A stretch of DNA of 35,155 nucleotides from CAYMRB01 sp964392615 (lineage in GTDB: Bacteria; Planctomycetota; UBA8108), in NCBI GenBank assembly GCA_964392615.1, contig CAYMRB010000044.1:1-35155 (forward strand). Reading direction: 5' to 3'. The notes beneath the pieces were generated by a model, which searched no databases, had not been told where the DNA came from, and worked only from the letters and a program-made list of their open reading frames with translations. The stretch's first letter is position 1. The number at the start of each line of letters is the position of its first letter. A program made the translations under genes and the position numbers. Positions 7,817 to 16,356 of this stretch are shown in pieces.

Positions 7817-9439
7817 TCAGTCGCTCGACCCGCGCCCCTTCCTCGCAGCGATCGTTTCGCGAAAGAGACCGAGCTCTTTCGGGTCGTACGGGCTGTGGTC
7901 CGGACGATAGAGATCGTGCTGCCAGACCGGCGGATCGGGCTGGCCGGGCCGATGTCCCCAATTGAGGTCAGTCTGCGTCTTGCCGTTGACGAGGCCCCAG
8001 TGCATGCATCCGACGTCTTCCTTCGCGAAGATCGGGAGGCAGGTGGCGACGAGCGATCCGTGTCCGCGGTTGAGCCACTCGGTGTTGATGATCGGACGGC
8101 CGTGCTGGCGCAGCGTCGCGATGTGTCCCTTCAGTCGCTCGACGGATCCGTAGTCGTGAAACGTGACGATGTCGCTGTGCGCGAAGATCACGCGATTGAG
8201 CTTCTCGTTGCCGTGCCACTGCGCGATGGTCAGCGGCTGCGACGGCTCGACCTGCCGCGCCCAGTGGATCACCTTCTCGACCAGAGGCACCGACGTGATT
8301 CCGAGGCCGCCGTTCGTCGGCTCGTTGTAGAGGTCCCAGACCCAGGCTCGCGGGTCGTCCTTGAACGCGCCGATGACGTCCTTGACGTACGCCTCGATAC
8401 GCGGCCACGTCGTCGGATCGCGCACCATGTCGTGACCCGGCGACGGCGTCCAGCCGTTGGCGTACCAGCCCTCGAGCACGTCGGGTTGACGGCCGTAGGT
8501 CGGGTTCTTGAGCTTGTCGTCGGATCCGAACGCGCAATCGTCGAAGAGCGTGAACATCACCTTCAGACCGCGGCGATCGCAAATCGTCAGAAACGCATCG
8601 AGGCGCTTCTTGAAGGCCGCGGGGTCGTGTTCCCAGACGACGAACGGCAGCACGACGCGCAGGCAGTTGAAGCCGATCCCCTCGGCCAGCGCGAGCTCCT
8701 TGTCGATGAGCTTCTCGTTGAACGCATAGGGCATCCACATCTCGGTGTAGCTGATCGCGTTCGCCGGGACGTAGTTGAAGCCGCAGGGCCAGGGCTGATC
8801 GGCGTACCACTTCTGCGCCTTGGCGCGCGACCAGCGCGCGTCCTGGAGCTCTTGCCGCTCGGCCTCGGTCAACCGCTCGACGGGAATCCGCAGCCGCTGC
8901 TTCGGATCGAGCACGATGCCGACGTCGATGTACTGCCCGCCGGTCGTCTGAGTGACGTGGACGGCGATGCGGTTCTTCCCGGGCTTCAGCGCGGCTCGCA
9001 GCTTCGTCGTGACGTCGTACGCGATCCACGTCGTGTCGTACCACCCGATGGAGAACACCGGCACGCCGTTGACCCAGACCTCGGTGTCTTCGTCGTGCTT
9101 GATGATCAAGCCGGCCTTGCCGAACTCGACCGGTCCGGGGACGTCGAAGGTCTTGCGGAGCCAGATCTCGCGCGACGTCCAGGGCGTGCGAACGACGGCC
9201 GGCGGCGTGGCGAAGTCGGTGACGCCGAAGCCGGCGCGACCCTGCGCCCACTCACGATCGTCGAAGTCGGCCCGCAACCAGTCGGCGTCCGGCTTCTCGG
9301 TGGTGTACCGCCAGGTAGCGCCGCCTTCCGTCGCGGTCGGAATCAGGACGCGCGGCTCGGCCGCGAACGATGAGCCGGCGAGGACGAGCGCGATCGAGAG
9401 GGCGCGTGCAGAGAGGCCGCGCGACGCGAGAATTGTCAT
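7817..9439 (-). CDS. Exported glycoside hydrolase, clan GH-A (GH5/GH2-like)
   Basis: A 540-residue secreted glycosidase. After a signal peptide (ALSIALVLAGSSFAA) comes a GH2-type sugar-binding jelly-roll domain at about 30-185, with the typical FDDREWAQGRAGFGV and WLRKTFDVP strands and a TEVWVNGVPVF hairpin. A (beta/alpha)8 barrel fills the rest. The acid/base is probably E373 in WDLYNEP. The nucleophile is probably E454 in INTEWLNRG, which fits a retaining clan GH-A enzyme. Substrate is undetermined; plant or algal polysaccharide is a reasonable guess. The ATG at 9439 is chosen because a GGAG lies eight bases upstream and a signal peptide follows directly. The same frame stays open to 9913, but that part is antisense to the next gene and has no domain signal. 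Confidence 0.85.
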   Translation of the reverse strand: MTILASRGLSARALSIALVLAGSSFAAEPRVLIPTATEGGATWRYTTEKPDADWLRADFDDREWAQGRAGFGVTDFATPPAVVRTPWTSREIWLRKTFDVPGPVEFGKAGLIIKHDEDTEVWVNGVPVFSIGWYDTTWIAYDVTTKLRAALKPGKNRIAVHVTQTTGGQYIDVGIVLDPKQRLRIPVERLTEAERQELQDARWSRAKAQKWYADQPWPCGFNYVPANAISYTEMWMPYAFNEKLIDKELALAEGIGFNCLRVVLPFVVWEHDPAAFKKRLDAFLTICDRRGLKVMFTLFDDCAFGSDDKLKNPTYGRQPDVLEGWYANGWTPSPGHDMVRDPTTWPRIEAYVKDVIGAFKDDPRAWVWDLYNEPTNGGLGITSVPLVEKVIHWARQVEPSQPLTIAQWHGNEKLNRVIFAHSDIVTFHDYGSVERLKGHIATLRQHGRPIINTEWLNRGHGSLVATCLPIFAKEDVGCMHWGLVNGKTQTDLNWGHRPGQPDPPVWQHDLYRPDHSPYDPKELGLFRETIAARKGRGSSD

Positions 9440-9447
9440 CGAGATGT

Positions 9448-9451
9448 CTCC
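9448..9451 (-). promoter_or_regulatory. Ribosome binding site deciding the glycosidase start
   Basis: On the minus strand GGAG occupies these bases, eight bases before the ATG at 9439. It supports that start over more upstream in-frame starts that would run into the divergent operon. Confidence 0.5.
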
Positions 9452-9557
9452 GGAAACCGAACGGAGGGCGATCGACTCCACCGTCGGGCACGGCGTCGAG
9501 ATTGTCAACGGCGTCGAGCGTGGACTTCCGCCCGCCGACCGTTCATCGTGAATCGCC

Positions 9558-10964
9558 GTGAGAGGCAAGCGCATCACGATCGGGCTGTCGCTATTCGCGG
9601 TCGTCGTCGTACTCGGCGTCGGCTTCGCGATGCGGGGCCGCATTCTCGAAGCGTGGTGGGTCCACGAGCTCGAGTCGGACGACCAGACGGTTCGTGAGTC
9701 GGCGGTGCGGAAGCTCGGCGAATCGGGATCGAGGCGTGCGGTCCTGGCGTTGGCCCGGGCTCTCGCCGATGAGGATCGGTGGGGGACGCGCTGGCCGATT
9801 GCGGCACGCGCTCTCATCCGCATCGGCCCGCAGGTGGTCGTCGAGACGTTCGAGTCGCTGGATTCGCCGGACCACGAGCTCGAGATCGACACGCTGGTGA
9901 CGATTCTCGACACGATGGGTCAGGAACCGGATCTTCGCACCGACGAGACGATGCGCCAGGTGAGAGCCTGCCTGCGAGCGCGGTCGGATCGCGTCCGCGT
10001 CCTGTGTGCCCAGTTTCTCGGCCACATGGCAGGAGAGGTGGCCGCCGATTCGGTGCTTCCCGCACTTCTGAGGGGCATCGAGTCCGGGGGGCCCGCATGG
10101 CGCGCGCAGTGCATGTACGTCCTCGGGGAGTTCGGCGAGGCAGCGGCGCCGCACGCGTCCCTTCTGGCCGGTTTCCTGATGGATCCTGATCAAGAGGTCC
10201 GCGATGCCGCGCAGTCGGCTCTCGGCGAGATCGGCTTCGGGGCGGTGCCGCCGGTGCTGGCGCTTCTCGAGACCGGCGACGCGACGGGGCGGCAGCGGGC
10301 TCTTGCGGCTCTCGAGCGGATCGCGTTCGTGCTCGATCTCGTGGTGGACCCGGACGAGCCCCCACGCGGCGTTCCGCCCCACGCTCTTGCGGCGATTCGC
10401 GCCCTCCTCGACGCGCTGACAGATCCCGACGACGAGGTCCGCGCGTCGGCAGCCGGGGCGCTGTACTCGTTCAGCCTGGAGAGCATCGAACGTCACGCGA
10501 TCGTGTACGACGTCGTCGCGGCACTGCTCGCGGCGGCTCGTGATCCGGCGCCGAGCGTGCGCGCGAGCGCGGTCCGGGCTCTGGCTGTCTATCGAGTCGA
10601 CCCCGCCCGCGTCGTGCCATTCTTGGCTTCCGTCGCGGACGATCCGGACGCCCGCGTTCGGCGCGAGGCCGTCACGGCGGTGACGTGGTACGCCCGGGTT
10701 GCCCCCGAGGCCGTCGTCCGTGCCATCGCGCGGGCCCTCGACGACGGCGACGCGGCCGTGCGCGCTACGGCTGCCACGGAGATCGGGGATCTCGGGCAAC
10801 GCGCCGCACGCTGCGTCGAGAAGCTCCGCACGATGGCGCGCGCCGACGTCGACGAAGAGGTCCGTCAGGCCGCGGCTGTCGCTGTCACGCGAATCGCCGG
10901 GTCGGTAACGGTTCCCTCGGAGCCGGACGGCTCGCTGCCGAGCGAATCCGGGCGGGAGCCGTGA
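9558..10964 (+). CDS. Membrane-anchored HEAT-repeat protein, first gene of a four-gene operon
   Basis: This 468-residue protein opens with GTG at 9558. A basic start (RGKR) and one hydrophobic helix (ITIGLSLFAVVVVLGVGFAM) make it a likely inner-membrane anchor with the rest outside the cytoplasm. From about residue 35 to the C-terminus it is made of HEAT/PBS-lyase-type helical repeats, recognisable by recurring units such as DPDQEVRDAAQSALGEIG, DPDDEVRASAAGALYSF and DPDARVRREAVTAVTWYA. Such repeats are protein-binding scaffolds without catalytic residues. The last four bases (GTGA) overlap a possible GTG start of the propeller gene, so translation is probably coupled. About 120 bases separate it from the divergent glycosidase; this gap must hold the operon's promoter. 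I could not pick out a convincing -35/-10 pair there. Confidence 0.85.
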   Translation: MRGKRITIGLSLFAVVVVLGVGFAMRGRILEAWWVHELESDDQTVRESAVRKLGESGSRRAVLALARALADEDRWGTRWPIAARALIRIGPQVVVETFESLDSPDHELEIDTLVTILDTMGQEPDLRTDETMRQVRACLRARSDRVRVLCAQFLGHMAGEVAADSVLPALLRGIESGGPAWRAQCMYVLGEFGEAAAPHASLLAGFLMDPDQEVRDAAQSALGEIGFGAVPPVLALLETGDATGRQRALAALERIAFVLDLVVDPDEPPRGVPPHALAAIRALLDALTDPDDEVRASAAGALYSFSLESIERHAIVYDVVAALLAAARDPAPSVRASAVRALAVYRVDPARVVPFLASVADDPDARVRREAVTAVTWYARVAPEAVVRAIARALDDGDAAVRATAATEIGDLGQRAARCVEKLRTMARADVDEEVRQAAAVAVTRIAGSVTVPSEPDGSLPSESGREP

Positions 10965-13564
10965 CGGGAATGGACGCGTTCATCGCGAGCCTTCTGCTCC
11001 GCGGCCTCGACGTGCTCGCCGTGATCCCGGTGGTCCTCGGCCCCCTGCAGGTGCTTCTCGCGCTTCTTCCCGCGATTCTGATCGCGCTGTTCGGCGTCGC
11101 CGTTTCCCTCCTACGGCCGCGAGCGCTGCGCAGCGGCGTGCGTCTCCTGTGGCGGTTGAAGCTCTCCGTCGCAGCGATCGTCGTCTGCGTCATCGCCGGA
11201 ATGTGGGGACTCGCGGCGGTGTGGCCAGCGCGTGGTGCCGCCCCGCGCGACGGGGCGACGGTCGGGCGTGACTGGCCGCTCTTGCGCGGCGATGCAGCGC
11301 GCACCGGCGCGGTACCGGGAGACGATGGACCGACATCCGGCGCGGTCCGCTGGGCCTGGCGCGAAGGTCGCGAGGCGTACTTCTCGTCGCCTGCCGTCGT
11401 CGGCAATCGCGTCTACGCGACCTCGGCCGTCTTCAGCGTGCTCGGCAACGGCACCGGTGCGATCTACTGCCTCGATGCGGACACGGGCGAGCTCATCTGG
11501 AAGTCGGCGCCGCCGGGTTATCGCGCGACGTTTTCGTCTCCCGTCGTGTCGGGTGACTATCTCGTGTGTGGCGAGGGGCTGCACTTCGTTCGGGACGCCC
11601 GTGTCGTCTGTCTCGACTTGCGGCCCGGTCGCGAAGGCGACGTGCGGTGGACGCTGCGCACGAACAGCCACGTCGAGTGCACGCCGGTCATCGCGAACGG
11701 TCGCGTCTACGTCGGCGCGGGCGACGACGGCTACTACTGCGTCGAGCTCGAGCCGGACGCGAACGGTAGCCCTCGCATCGTGTGGCACCTCGACGGCGTT
11801 GACTATCCCGACGCGGAGACGTCGGTTGCCGTTCACGAGGGTCGCGTCTACGCGGGGCTCGGCGTCGGCGGGCGAGCGCTGTGCGTGCTCGACGCCGCGA
11901 CGGGTGCCGAGATCCATCGCCTGCCGGCCCCGTATCCCGTCTTCAGTCCGCCAGCGATCGCGGCCGGCAAGCTGTACGTCGGCATGGGCGTCGGCGACTA
12001 CGTGCAAGCGGCGGAGGATCTCGACGCCGAGCCCGCCGGCGAGGTTTGGTGCGTCGATCTCGCGCGCGTCGGCGAAGACGGCTATCGATACGATTGGAGA
12101 GCGACGGCCGATCGCACCATCCTCGGCGCGATCGCGGTTCGCGACGACGAGGTGTACTTCGGCTCGCGCGACGGACACATCTACTGTCACGACACCTCCG
12201 GCGCGCGCATCGCGAAGTGGAACGTGGGCGCGTCGATCGTGACGGCGCCGGCGGTGACGGATGCGCACGTCTACGTCATTGCGCAGTCCGGCGTGCTCTT
12301 CGGCCTCGAGCGGCGGACGCTGCGACCGGTTTGGGAGATCGTCGTGGGACGCGGCTCGATCGGCAACGAGCCGATGTTCATCAGCTCTCCGGCCGTGGCT
12401 CGGGGTCACGTGTACGTCGGGTCGCGATTCGAGGGTCTGGTGTGCGCAGGCGCTCCCGGTGAGCCGCTCGCGCCGATCTGGCCCGGCGAGCTCGGCGGGC
12501 CGGGCCGCGGCGGCAACGTCGACGGCGTTCCGATTCCCGATGCCGGCGCGTTCGACGTGCAGTATCCCGCCGATCGCCCCGGCAGCGCGGAGGACGTCAT
12601 CGCGGCACCTGTCGCGGTTCTCGACGGTCGCGTGTTCGCGCCGATCGCGACCGGCTTGCGCCGCGGGCTCGTCTGTCTGGGCGCGACATCGAGCGATGGC
12701 GCGATGCCGTGGCTCTGGTCGCTCGGGCTCGAGTCGGGAGTGCACGCGTCGCCGGCCGTCGTCGATCGTCGCGTGTTCTTCGTCGACGGAGTCGCAGGCA
12801 ACGCCGATCGCCGCTTGCGCGCCGTGGATGTGGAGACCGGCGCGGTCGAGTGGGAGGTGCCGATCGCGGTCGACGCGTCGGGCCGCTTTGCCGCGTCGCG
12901 CACGCGTATCGTCGTCGATGACGCGGCTCGGCGTTCGAGCTGCTATCGGCTCGACGGCGAGGTCGTGTGGTCGCAAGCGACGCGCGGACTCGCGATGGAG
13001 CCGTGGATCGACGAGGCTCGCATCGTCGCGGTCGTCGAGGATGGCGAGGCGCTGCTGATGCTCGACGCGGAGACGGGTCGTGAGCTGTGGAGGCGACAGC
13101 TCGCGGCTCGAGCGACCACCCCTCCGGTCGTTCGTGACTTGACGATCTTCTACGGCAGCGAATGGGGCATCGACGCATGTAGCCTGATCGACGGCGAACC
13201 GCGAGCGCCGTGGGACGGCAACGTCGGACGGGTTGTGCGGTCGTTGGTGTTCGTCCGCGATCGCATCGCGGCCGTCACCGCAGTGGGTCAGCTCGTGGTC
13301 GTCGATGTCGAGGCGGGTCGAGTCGAGACCGTGCTGCAAGGCGCGCGCCCCGACTTGCCGCCCGCGGCGGTGCGCGGCTGCGTGTTGTTCTTCGGCGATG
13401 CCTCGGTGCTGCGCCTCGACCTCTCAGTGCAGGGCGCCAAGGCGATCGAGTGGGTGGAGACGTCGTGGTTTGGCGCGCCGACGGGGCCGATGGTCGTCGC
13501 GGAGTCGGCCGTCTGGGTCGGCATGAAGGGCTGGGGGTTGATGCGCTTCGGAGCCGCGCGATGA
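10961..13564 (+). CDS. Membrane-anchored PQQ-type beta-propeller protein
   Basis: An 867-residue protein from the GTG at 10961 (864 from the ATG at 10970; the GGGAG at 10954-10958 fits either start). The first 90 residues contain two or three hydrophobic helices (VIPVVLGPLQVLLALLPAIL and LSVAAIVVCVIAGMWGL). After these, DWPLLRGDAARTG is the classic opening of PQQ-like WD40 propellers. Repeats carry the signature AxD-TGxxxW: YCLDADTGELIWK, CVLDAATGAEIHR, RAVDVETGAVEWE and LLMLDAETGRELWRR. The number of blades suggests two propellers in tandem. I see no quinoprotein dehydrogenase active-site cluster (no Cys-Cys disulphide ring or cytochrome domain), so it is likely a BamB-like interaction or ligand-binding platform. 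It ends in an ATGA overlap with the phosphotransferase gene. Confidence 0.85.
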   Translation: MTGMDAFIASLLLRGLDVLAVIPVVLGPLQVLLALLPAILIALFGVAVSLLRPRALRSGVRLLWRLKLSVAAIVVCVIAGMWGLAAVWPARGAAPRDGATVGRDWPLLRGDAARTGAVPGDDGPTSGAVRWAWREGREAYFSSPAVVGNRVYATSAVFSVLGNGTGAIYCLDADTGELIWKSAPPGYRATFSSPVVSGDYLVCGEGLHFVRDARVVCLDLRPGREGDVRWTLRTNSHVECTPVIANGRVYVGAGDDGYYCVELEPDANGSPRIVWHLDGVDYPDAETSVAVHEGRVYAGLGVGGRALCVLDAATGAEIHRLPAPYPVFSPPAIAAGKLYVGMGVGDYVQAAEDLDAEPAGEVWCVDLARVGEDGYRYDWRATADRTILGAIAVRDDEVYFGSRDGHIYCHDTSGARIAKWNVGASIVTAPAVTDAHVYVIAQSGVLFGLERRTLRPVWEIVVGRGSIGNEPMFISSPAVARGHVYVGSRFEGLVCAGAPGEPLAPIWPGELGGPGRGGNVDGVPIPDAGAFDVQYPADRPGSAEDVIAAPVAVLDGRVFAPIATGLRRGLVCLGATSSDGAMPWLWSLGLESGVHASPAVVDRRVFFVDGVAGNADRRLRAVDVETGAVEWEVPIAVDASGRFAASRTRIVVDDAARRSSCYRLDGEVVWSQATRGLAMEPWIDEARIVAVVEDGEALLMLDAETGRELWRRQLAARATTPPVVRDLTIFYGSEWGIDACSLIDGEPRAPWDGNVGRVVRSLVFVRDRIAAVTAVGQLVVVDVEAGRVETVLQGARPDLPPAAVRGCVLFFGDASVLRLDLSVQGAKAIEWVETSWFGAPTGPMVVAESAVWVGMKGWGLMRFGAAR
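13550..13553 (+). promoter_or_regulatory. Ribosome binding site at the propeller/phosphotransferase overlap
   Basis: GGAG lies seven bases before the ATG at 13561. It sits inside the end of the propeller gene, and the two genes share ATGA. This supports translational coupling and the 13561 start rather than any in-frame start further upstream. Confidence 0.45.
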
Positions 13565-16356
13565 GCTCGTCGACACCACAGGGCGAAGCGGCCACGTGGG
13601 TCTACGCGATCGACGATCCGACGCCGGCCGATGGGCGCGACCCGGCGGTGCTCCTCGGCGGCAAGGGCGCTGGACTGAAGCAGCTTCGTCGCCACGGGCT
13701 TCCCGTGCCGCCGTGCTTCACGATCACGACTGCGTGCTGCAAGCGCTACTTCGAGCTCGAACGCGCCTGGCCGGACGATCTCGAAGCCCAAGTGCGCGGT
13801 CACGTCGCGCGACTCGAGAGGGAGACCGGTCGCGCCTTCGGACGGGGTGCTGCACCGCTGCTCGTGTCGGTGCGCAGCGGCGCTGCGGTGTCGATGCCGG
13901 GGATGATGGACACGCTGCTCGATTGCGGCCTCCATCCGGGGCTCGCGGCGGATGTTGGCGACGTGCCGGCATTCTGGCGCGCGTGGTTGCGATTCGCCGC
14001 GTCGTTCGCGCGGACCGTCCACGGTCTCGATGCGGCAGAGCTCGTGTCGGGATCGGAGGACGACGAGTCGTTCGGTCGCGACGCGGCCGAACGCTGGCTC
14101 GAGCGCTATCGCGAGCGGACCGGGCGCGAGTTTCCGATCGATCCGTGGAGCGCGCTCGTCGCGTGTATCGACGCGGTCTTCGACTCGTGGCACGGCGAGC
14201 GCGCCGTCGCGTATCGCGCGCGGCACGGCATCCGCGATCTCGATGGCACGGCGGTCAACGTGCAGGCGATGGTCGCGGCGGAGTCTTCCGGCGTCGCTTT
14301 CACGCGCGATCCGACGCGCTCCGCCAGCGAGTTCATGGTGATCGAGTCGTCGTGGGGCCTCGGCGAATCGGTCGTCTCGGGCGACGTGACGCCGGACCGC
14401 TTCACGGTGCGACGCGACGATCCGACGGAGGTGCGGATCGAGCCGGGGCGCAAGGCCGGCATGGTCACGGCGTTCGGCCGCGACGCGGACTGCGATCCGG
14501 ACGCGCCGAGCCTGACGCAAGAGCAGGCGACGCGACTCGGCGAGCTCGCGTTGCGCGTCGAGACGTGCGTCGGTCACCCGGCGGACATCGAGTGGGCGTT
14601 GGCGGACGGCGAGTTCACGCTCCTTCAATGGCGGCAGATCGGAGGGCTCGATGTCGCCGCAGACGTCGAGCGAGGACGCCGCGACGAAATCGAGCGCTTG
14701 CGCGCGGTGGCCGCGGGAGAGCACCGCGTCTGGGTCGCGCACAATCTCGGCGAAACGCTGCCCGCGCCCACACCGCTGACGTGGGACATCGTCGGCCAGT
14801 TCATGACCGGCGCCGGTGGTTTCGGGCGTCTGTACGTCGACCTGGGCTATCGACCGTCCGCCGAGGTGTGCGAGCGCGGCTTCCTCGAGCTGATCTGCGG
14901 GCGCATCTACGCCGACCCGGAGCGACTGGCCGGGTTGTTCTGGGACGGCATGCCGCTGCGCTACGATCGGGATCTCCTCGACGCGGATCGCAGTCAGCTC
15001 GATCGCGCTCCGACGCTCTTCGATCCGGATCGCGCCGACGGTCGGTTTCTGTTGCGATTGCCGGCGAACCTGTGGGGCATGTGGCGTGTCGCGCGGCGCA
15101 TGAGTCGGCGGCGCGTCGATGCGAAGCGTCGGTTCGAGGCAGAGGTGCTGCCGCCGTATCTCGATTGGATCGACGCGAAGCGTGCGGAGGATCTGTCGCA
15201 GCGCACCGATTCCGAGATGCTCGACGAGCTCGACGCGCGCGTCGCGAAGGTGCTCGACGAGTTCGGTCCACGATCGCTCGAGGTCGGGTTTCTCGGGGCG
15301 TTCGCCTTCGAGCGCTTGCGCGCGCTTCTCGTGCAGCTCGCCGGCCAGGACGAGGGAGAGCGTCAAGCGGCGCTGCTGACCTCGGCTCTCGATGGTGACA
15401 CGACGCTCGAGCAGGACGCGATGCTCGTCGACGTTGCTGAGGGGTGCGCGAACCTCGACGAGTTCGTCGCGCGATACGGACATCGCTGTGCGGGGGAGAT
15501 GGAGCTTGCGGAGCCGCGCTGGCGCGAGGACCGCGCTGTTCTCGAGAGGATGCTCGAGTCCCTCCGCGCCCGAGATGCCGAGAAGATGAGTCGACTGCGT
15601 GCGGCGCGGGACGAGCGGCTCGGGCGTCGTCGCAAGGCCGAGGCGCGTCTGCCTCGACGGCTCGCCGAGTGGGGCGCGAGTTCGCTGCGCGAGCGAGTCG
15701 AGGCGTGCCTGGCCGAAGCGCGCGAGCTGCTGCCGTATCGCGAGCGCGGCAAGCACTTCCTGCTGATGGGCTACGAGCTGATTCGGCAAGCGCTCGAGGA
15801 GCTCGCGCGGCGCTGGAGCCTGGGGCGCGACATCTACTTCCTGCGTCGGAGCGAGCTGAGGGAGCTCGTGCGGCGTCGTGACGAGCTGTGCGAGGAGATC
15901 GCGCGGCGTCGAGTGCGTTGGTGCGCGCTCGGGCGGCTCGACTTGCCCGACGTGATCGACTCGCGCGAGCTCGACGGCCTGGGCATTCCCGGCTCGATCG
16001 AAGCCTGGCGGGAGCTCGCCGGCGTGGCGGTCGCACCTGGCATAGCGCGCGGGCCGGCCGCGATCGTGACCGATCCGGCGGCGGCGGGAGAGCTGGGCAC
16101 CGGATACGTTCTCGTTTGCCCATCGACCGATCCGGGCTGGACCGTGCTGTTTCTCGGGGCGAGCGCGCTCGTCGTCGAACGCGGCGGCATGTTGTCACAC
16201 GGCGCGATCGTCGCGCGCGACCACGGCATTCCGGCGGTGGTATGTCCCGACGCGACTCGGCGCTTCAAGTCCGGCGAGCAGCTGCGGGTCGACGGCGACC
16301 GCGGCCGCGTGAGCGTTCTCGATGGAGGGAGCGATGATGCTCGCGCTATGGAATAG
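13561..16356 (+). CDS. PEP-synthase/rifampin-phosphotransferase-like dikinase with PPDK-type ATP domain
   Basis: A 931-residue phosphotransfer enzyme. Residues about 10-360 form the PPDK/PEP-synthase ATP-grasp domain: GGKGAGLKQL near K35, SVRSGAAVSMPGMMDT (103-118), SSGVAFTRDP (242-251) and DIEWALADG (342-350). The SMPGMMDT form is that of pyruvate phosphate dikinase rather than PEP synthase. A long helical domain follows, including YGHRCAGEMELAEPRWRED (about 639-657) like rifampin phosphotransferase. The C-terminal swivelling domain carries the phosphohistidine in GGMLSHGAIVARDHGIPAVV with H880, again most like rifampin phosphotransferase. There is no C-terminal PEP/pyruvate TIM barrel, so it should pass a phosphate from ATP through H880 to an acceptor other than pyruvate. 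The acceptor is unknown; the middle domain presumably binds it. It starts in an ATGA overlap and its end overlaps the membrane-protein gene by 23 bases. Confidence 0.85.
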   Translation: MSSSTPQGEAATWVYAIDDPTPADGRDPAVLLGGKGAGLKQLRRHGLPVPPCFTITTACCKRYFELERAWPDDLEAQVRGHVARLERETGRAFGRGAAPLLVSVRSGAAVSMPGMMDTLLDCGLHPGLAADVGDVPAFWRAWLRFAASFARTVHGLDAAELVSGSEDDESFGRDAAERWLERYRERTGREFPIDPWSALVACIDAVFDSWHGERAVAYRARHGIRDLDGTAVNVQAMVAAESSGVAFTRDPTRSASEFMVIESSWGLGESVVSGDVTPDRFTVRRDDPTEVRIEPGRKAGMVTAFGRDADCDPDAPSLTQEQATRLGELALRVETCVGHPADIEWALADGEFTLLQWRQIGGLDVAADVERGRRDEIERLRAVAAGEHRVWVAHNLGETLPAPTPLTWDIVGQFMTGAGGFGRLYVDLGYRPSAEVCERGFLELICGRIYADPERLAGLFWDGMPLRYDRDLLDADRSQLDRAPTLFDPDRADGRFLLRLPANLWGMWRVARRMSRRRVDAKRRFEAEVLPPYLDWIDAKRAEDLSQRTDSEMLDELDARVAKVLDEFGPRSLEVGFLGAFAFERLRALLVQLAGQDEGERQAALLTSALDGDTTLEQDAMLVDVAEGCANLDEFVARYGHRCAGEMELAEPRWREDRAVLERMLESLRARDAEKMSRLRAARDERLGRRRKAEARLPRRLAEWGASSLRERVEACLAEARELLPYRERGKHFLLMGYELIRQALEELARRWSLGRDIYFLRRSELRELVRRRDELCEEIARRRVRWCALGRLDLPDVIDSRELDGLGIPGSIEAWRELAGVAVAPGIARGPAAIVTDPAAAGELGTGYVLVCPSTDPGWTVLFLGASALVVERGGMLSHGAIVARDHGIPAVVCPDATRRFKSGEQLRVDGDRGRVSVLDGGSDDARAME
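16324..16328 (+). promoter_or_regulatory. Ribosome binding site inside the end of the phosphotransferase gene
   Basis: GGAGG is followed after five bases by ATGATG at 16334-16339. This strong site favours 16334 (or 16337) over the ATG at 16322, which would contain the site itself. It makes translation of the membrane protein depend on ribosomes clearing the overlapping upstream gene. Confidence 0.6.

Noticed and set aside
7634..9373. Long open plus-strand frame opposite the glycosidase
   Set aside because: It is antisense to a gene with clear signal peptide and catalytic motifs, is Arg/Val/Asp-rich with no domain signal, and reflects the lack of stop codons in high-GC DNA.
9502..9507. Perfect minus-strand TTGACA upstream of the glycosidase
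   Set aside because: No acceptable -10 hexamer lies 16-18 bases downstream, so it was not called as a promoter.
10961..13564. PQQ-dependent dehydrogenase
   Set aside because: Propeller repeats are present, but I see no adjacent-Cys disulphide, no catalytic Asp/Ca cluster signature and no cytochrome domain, so only a propeller scaffold can be supported.
11111..15789. Long minus-strand frames opposite the propeller and phosphotransferase genes
   Set aside because: No start with a ribosome site, no recognisable motif, and highly conserved domains on the plus strand explain the region.
13561..16356. Antibiotic (rifampin) resistance gene
   Set aside because: The C-terminal domain resembles rifampin phosphotransferase, but the ATP domain is PPDK-like and the operon context is not a resistance locus; the substrate cannot be inferred.
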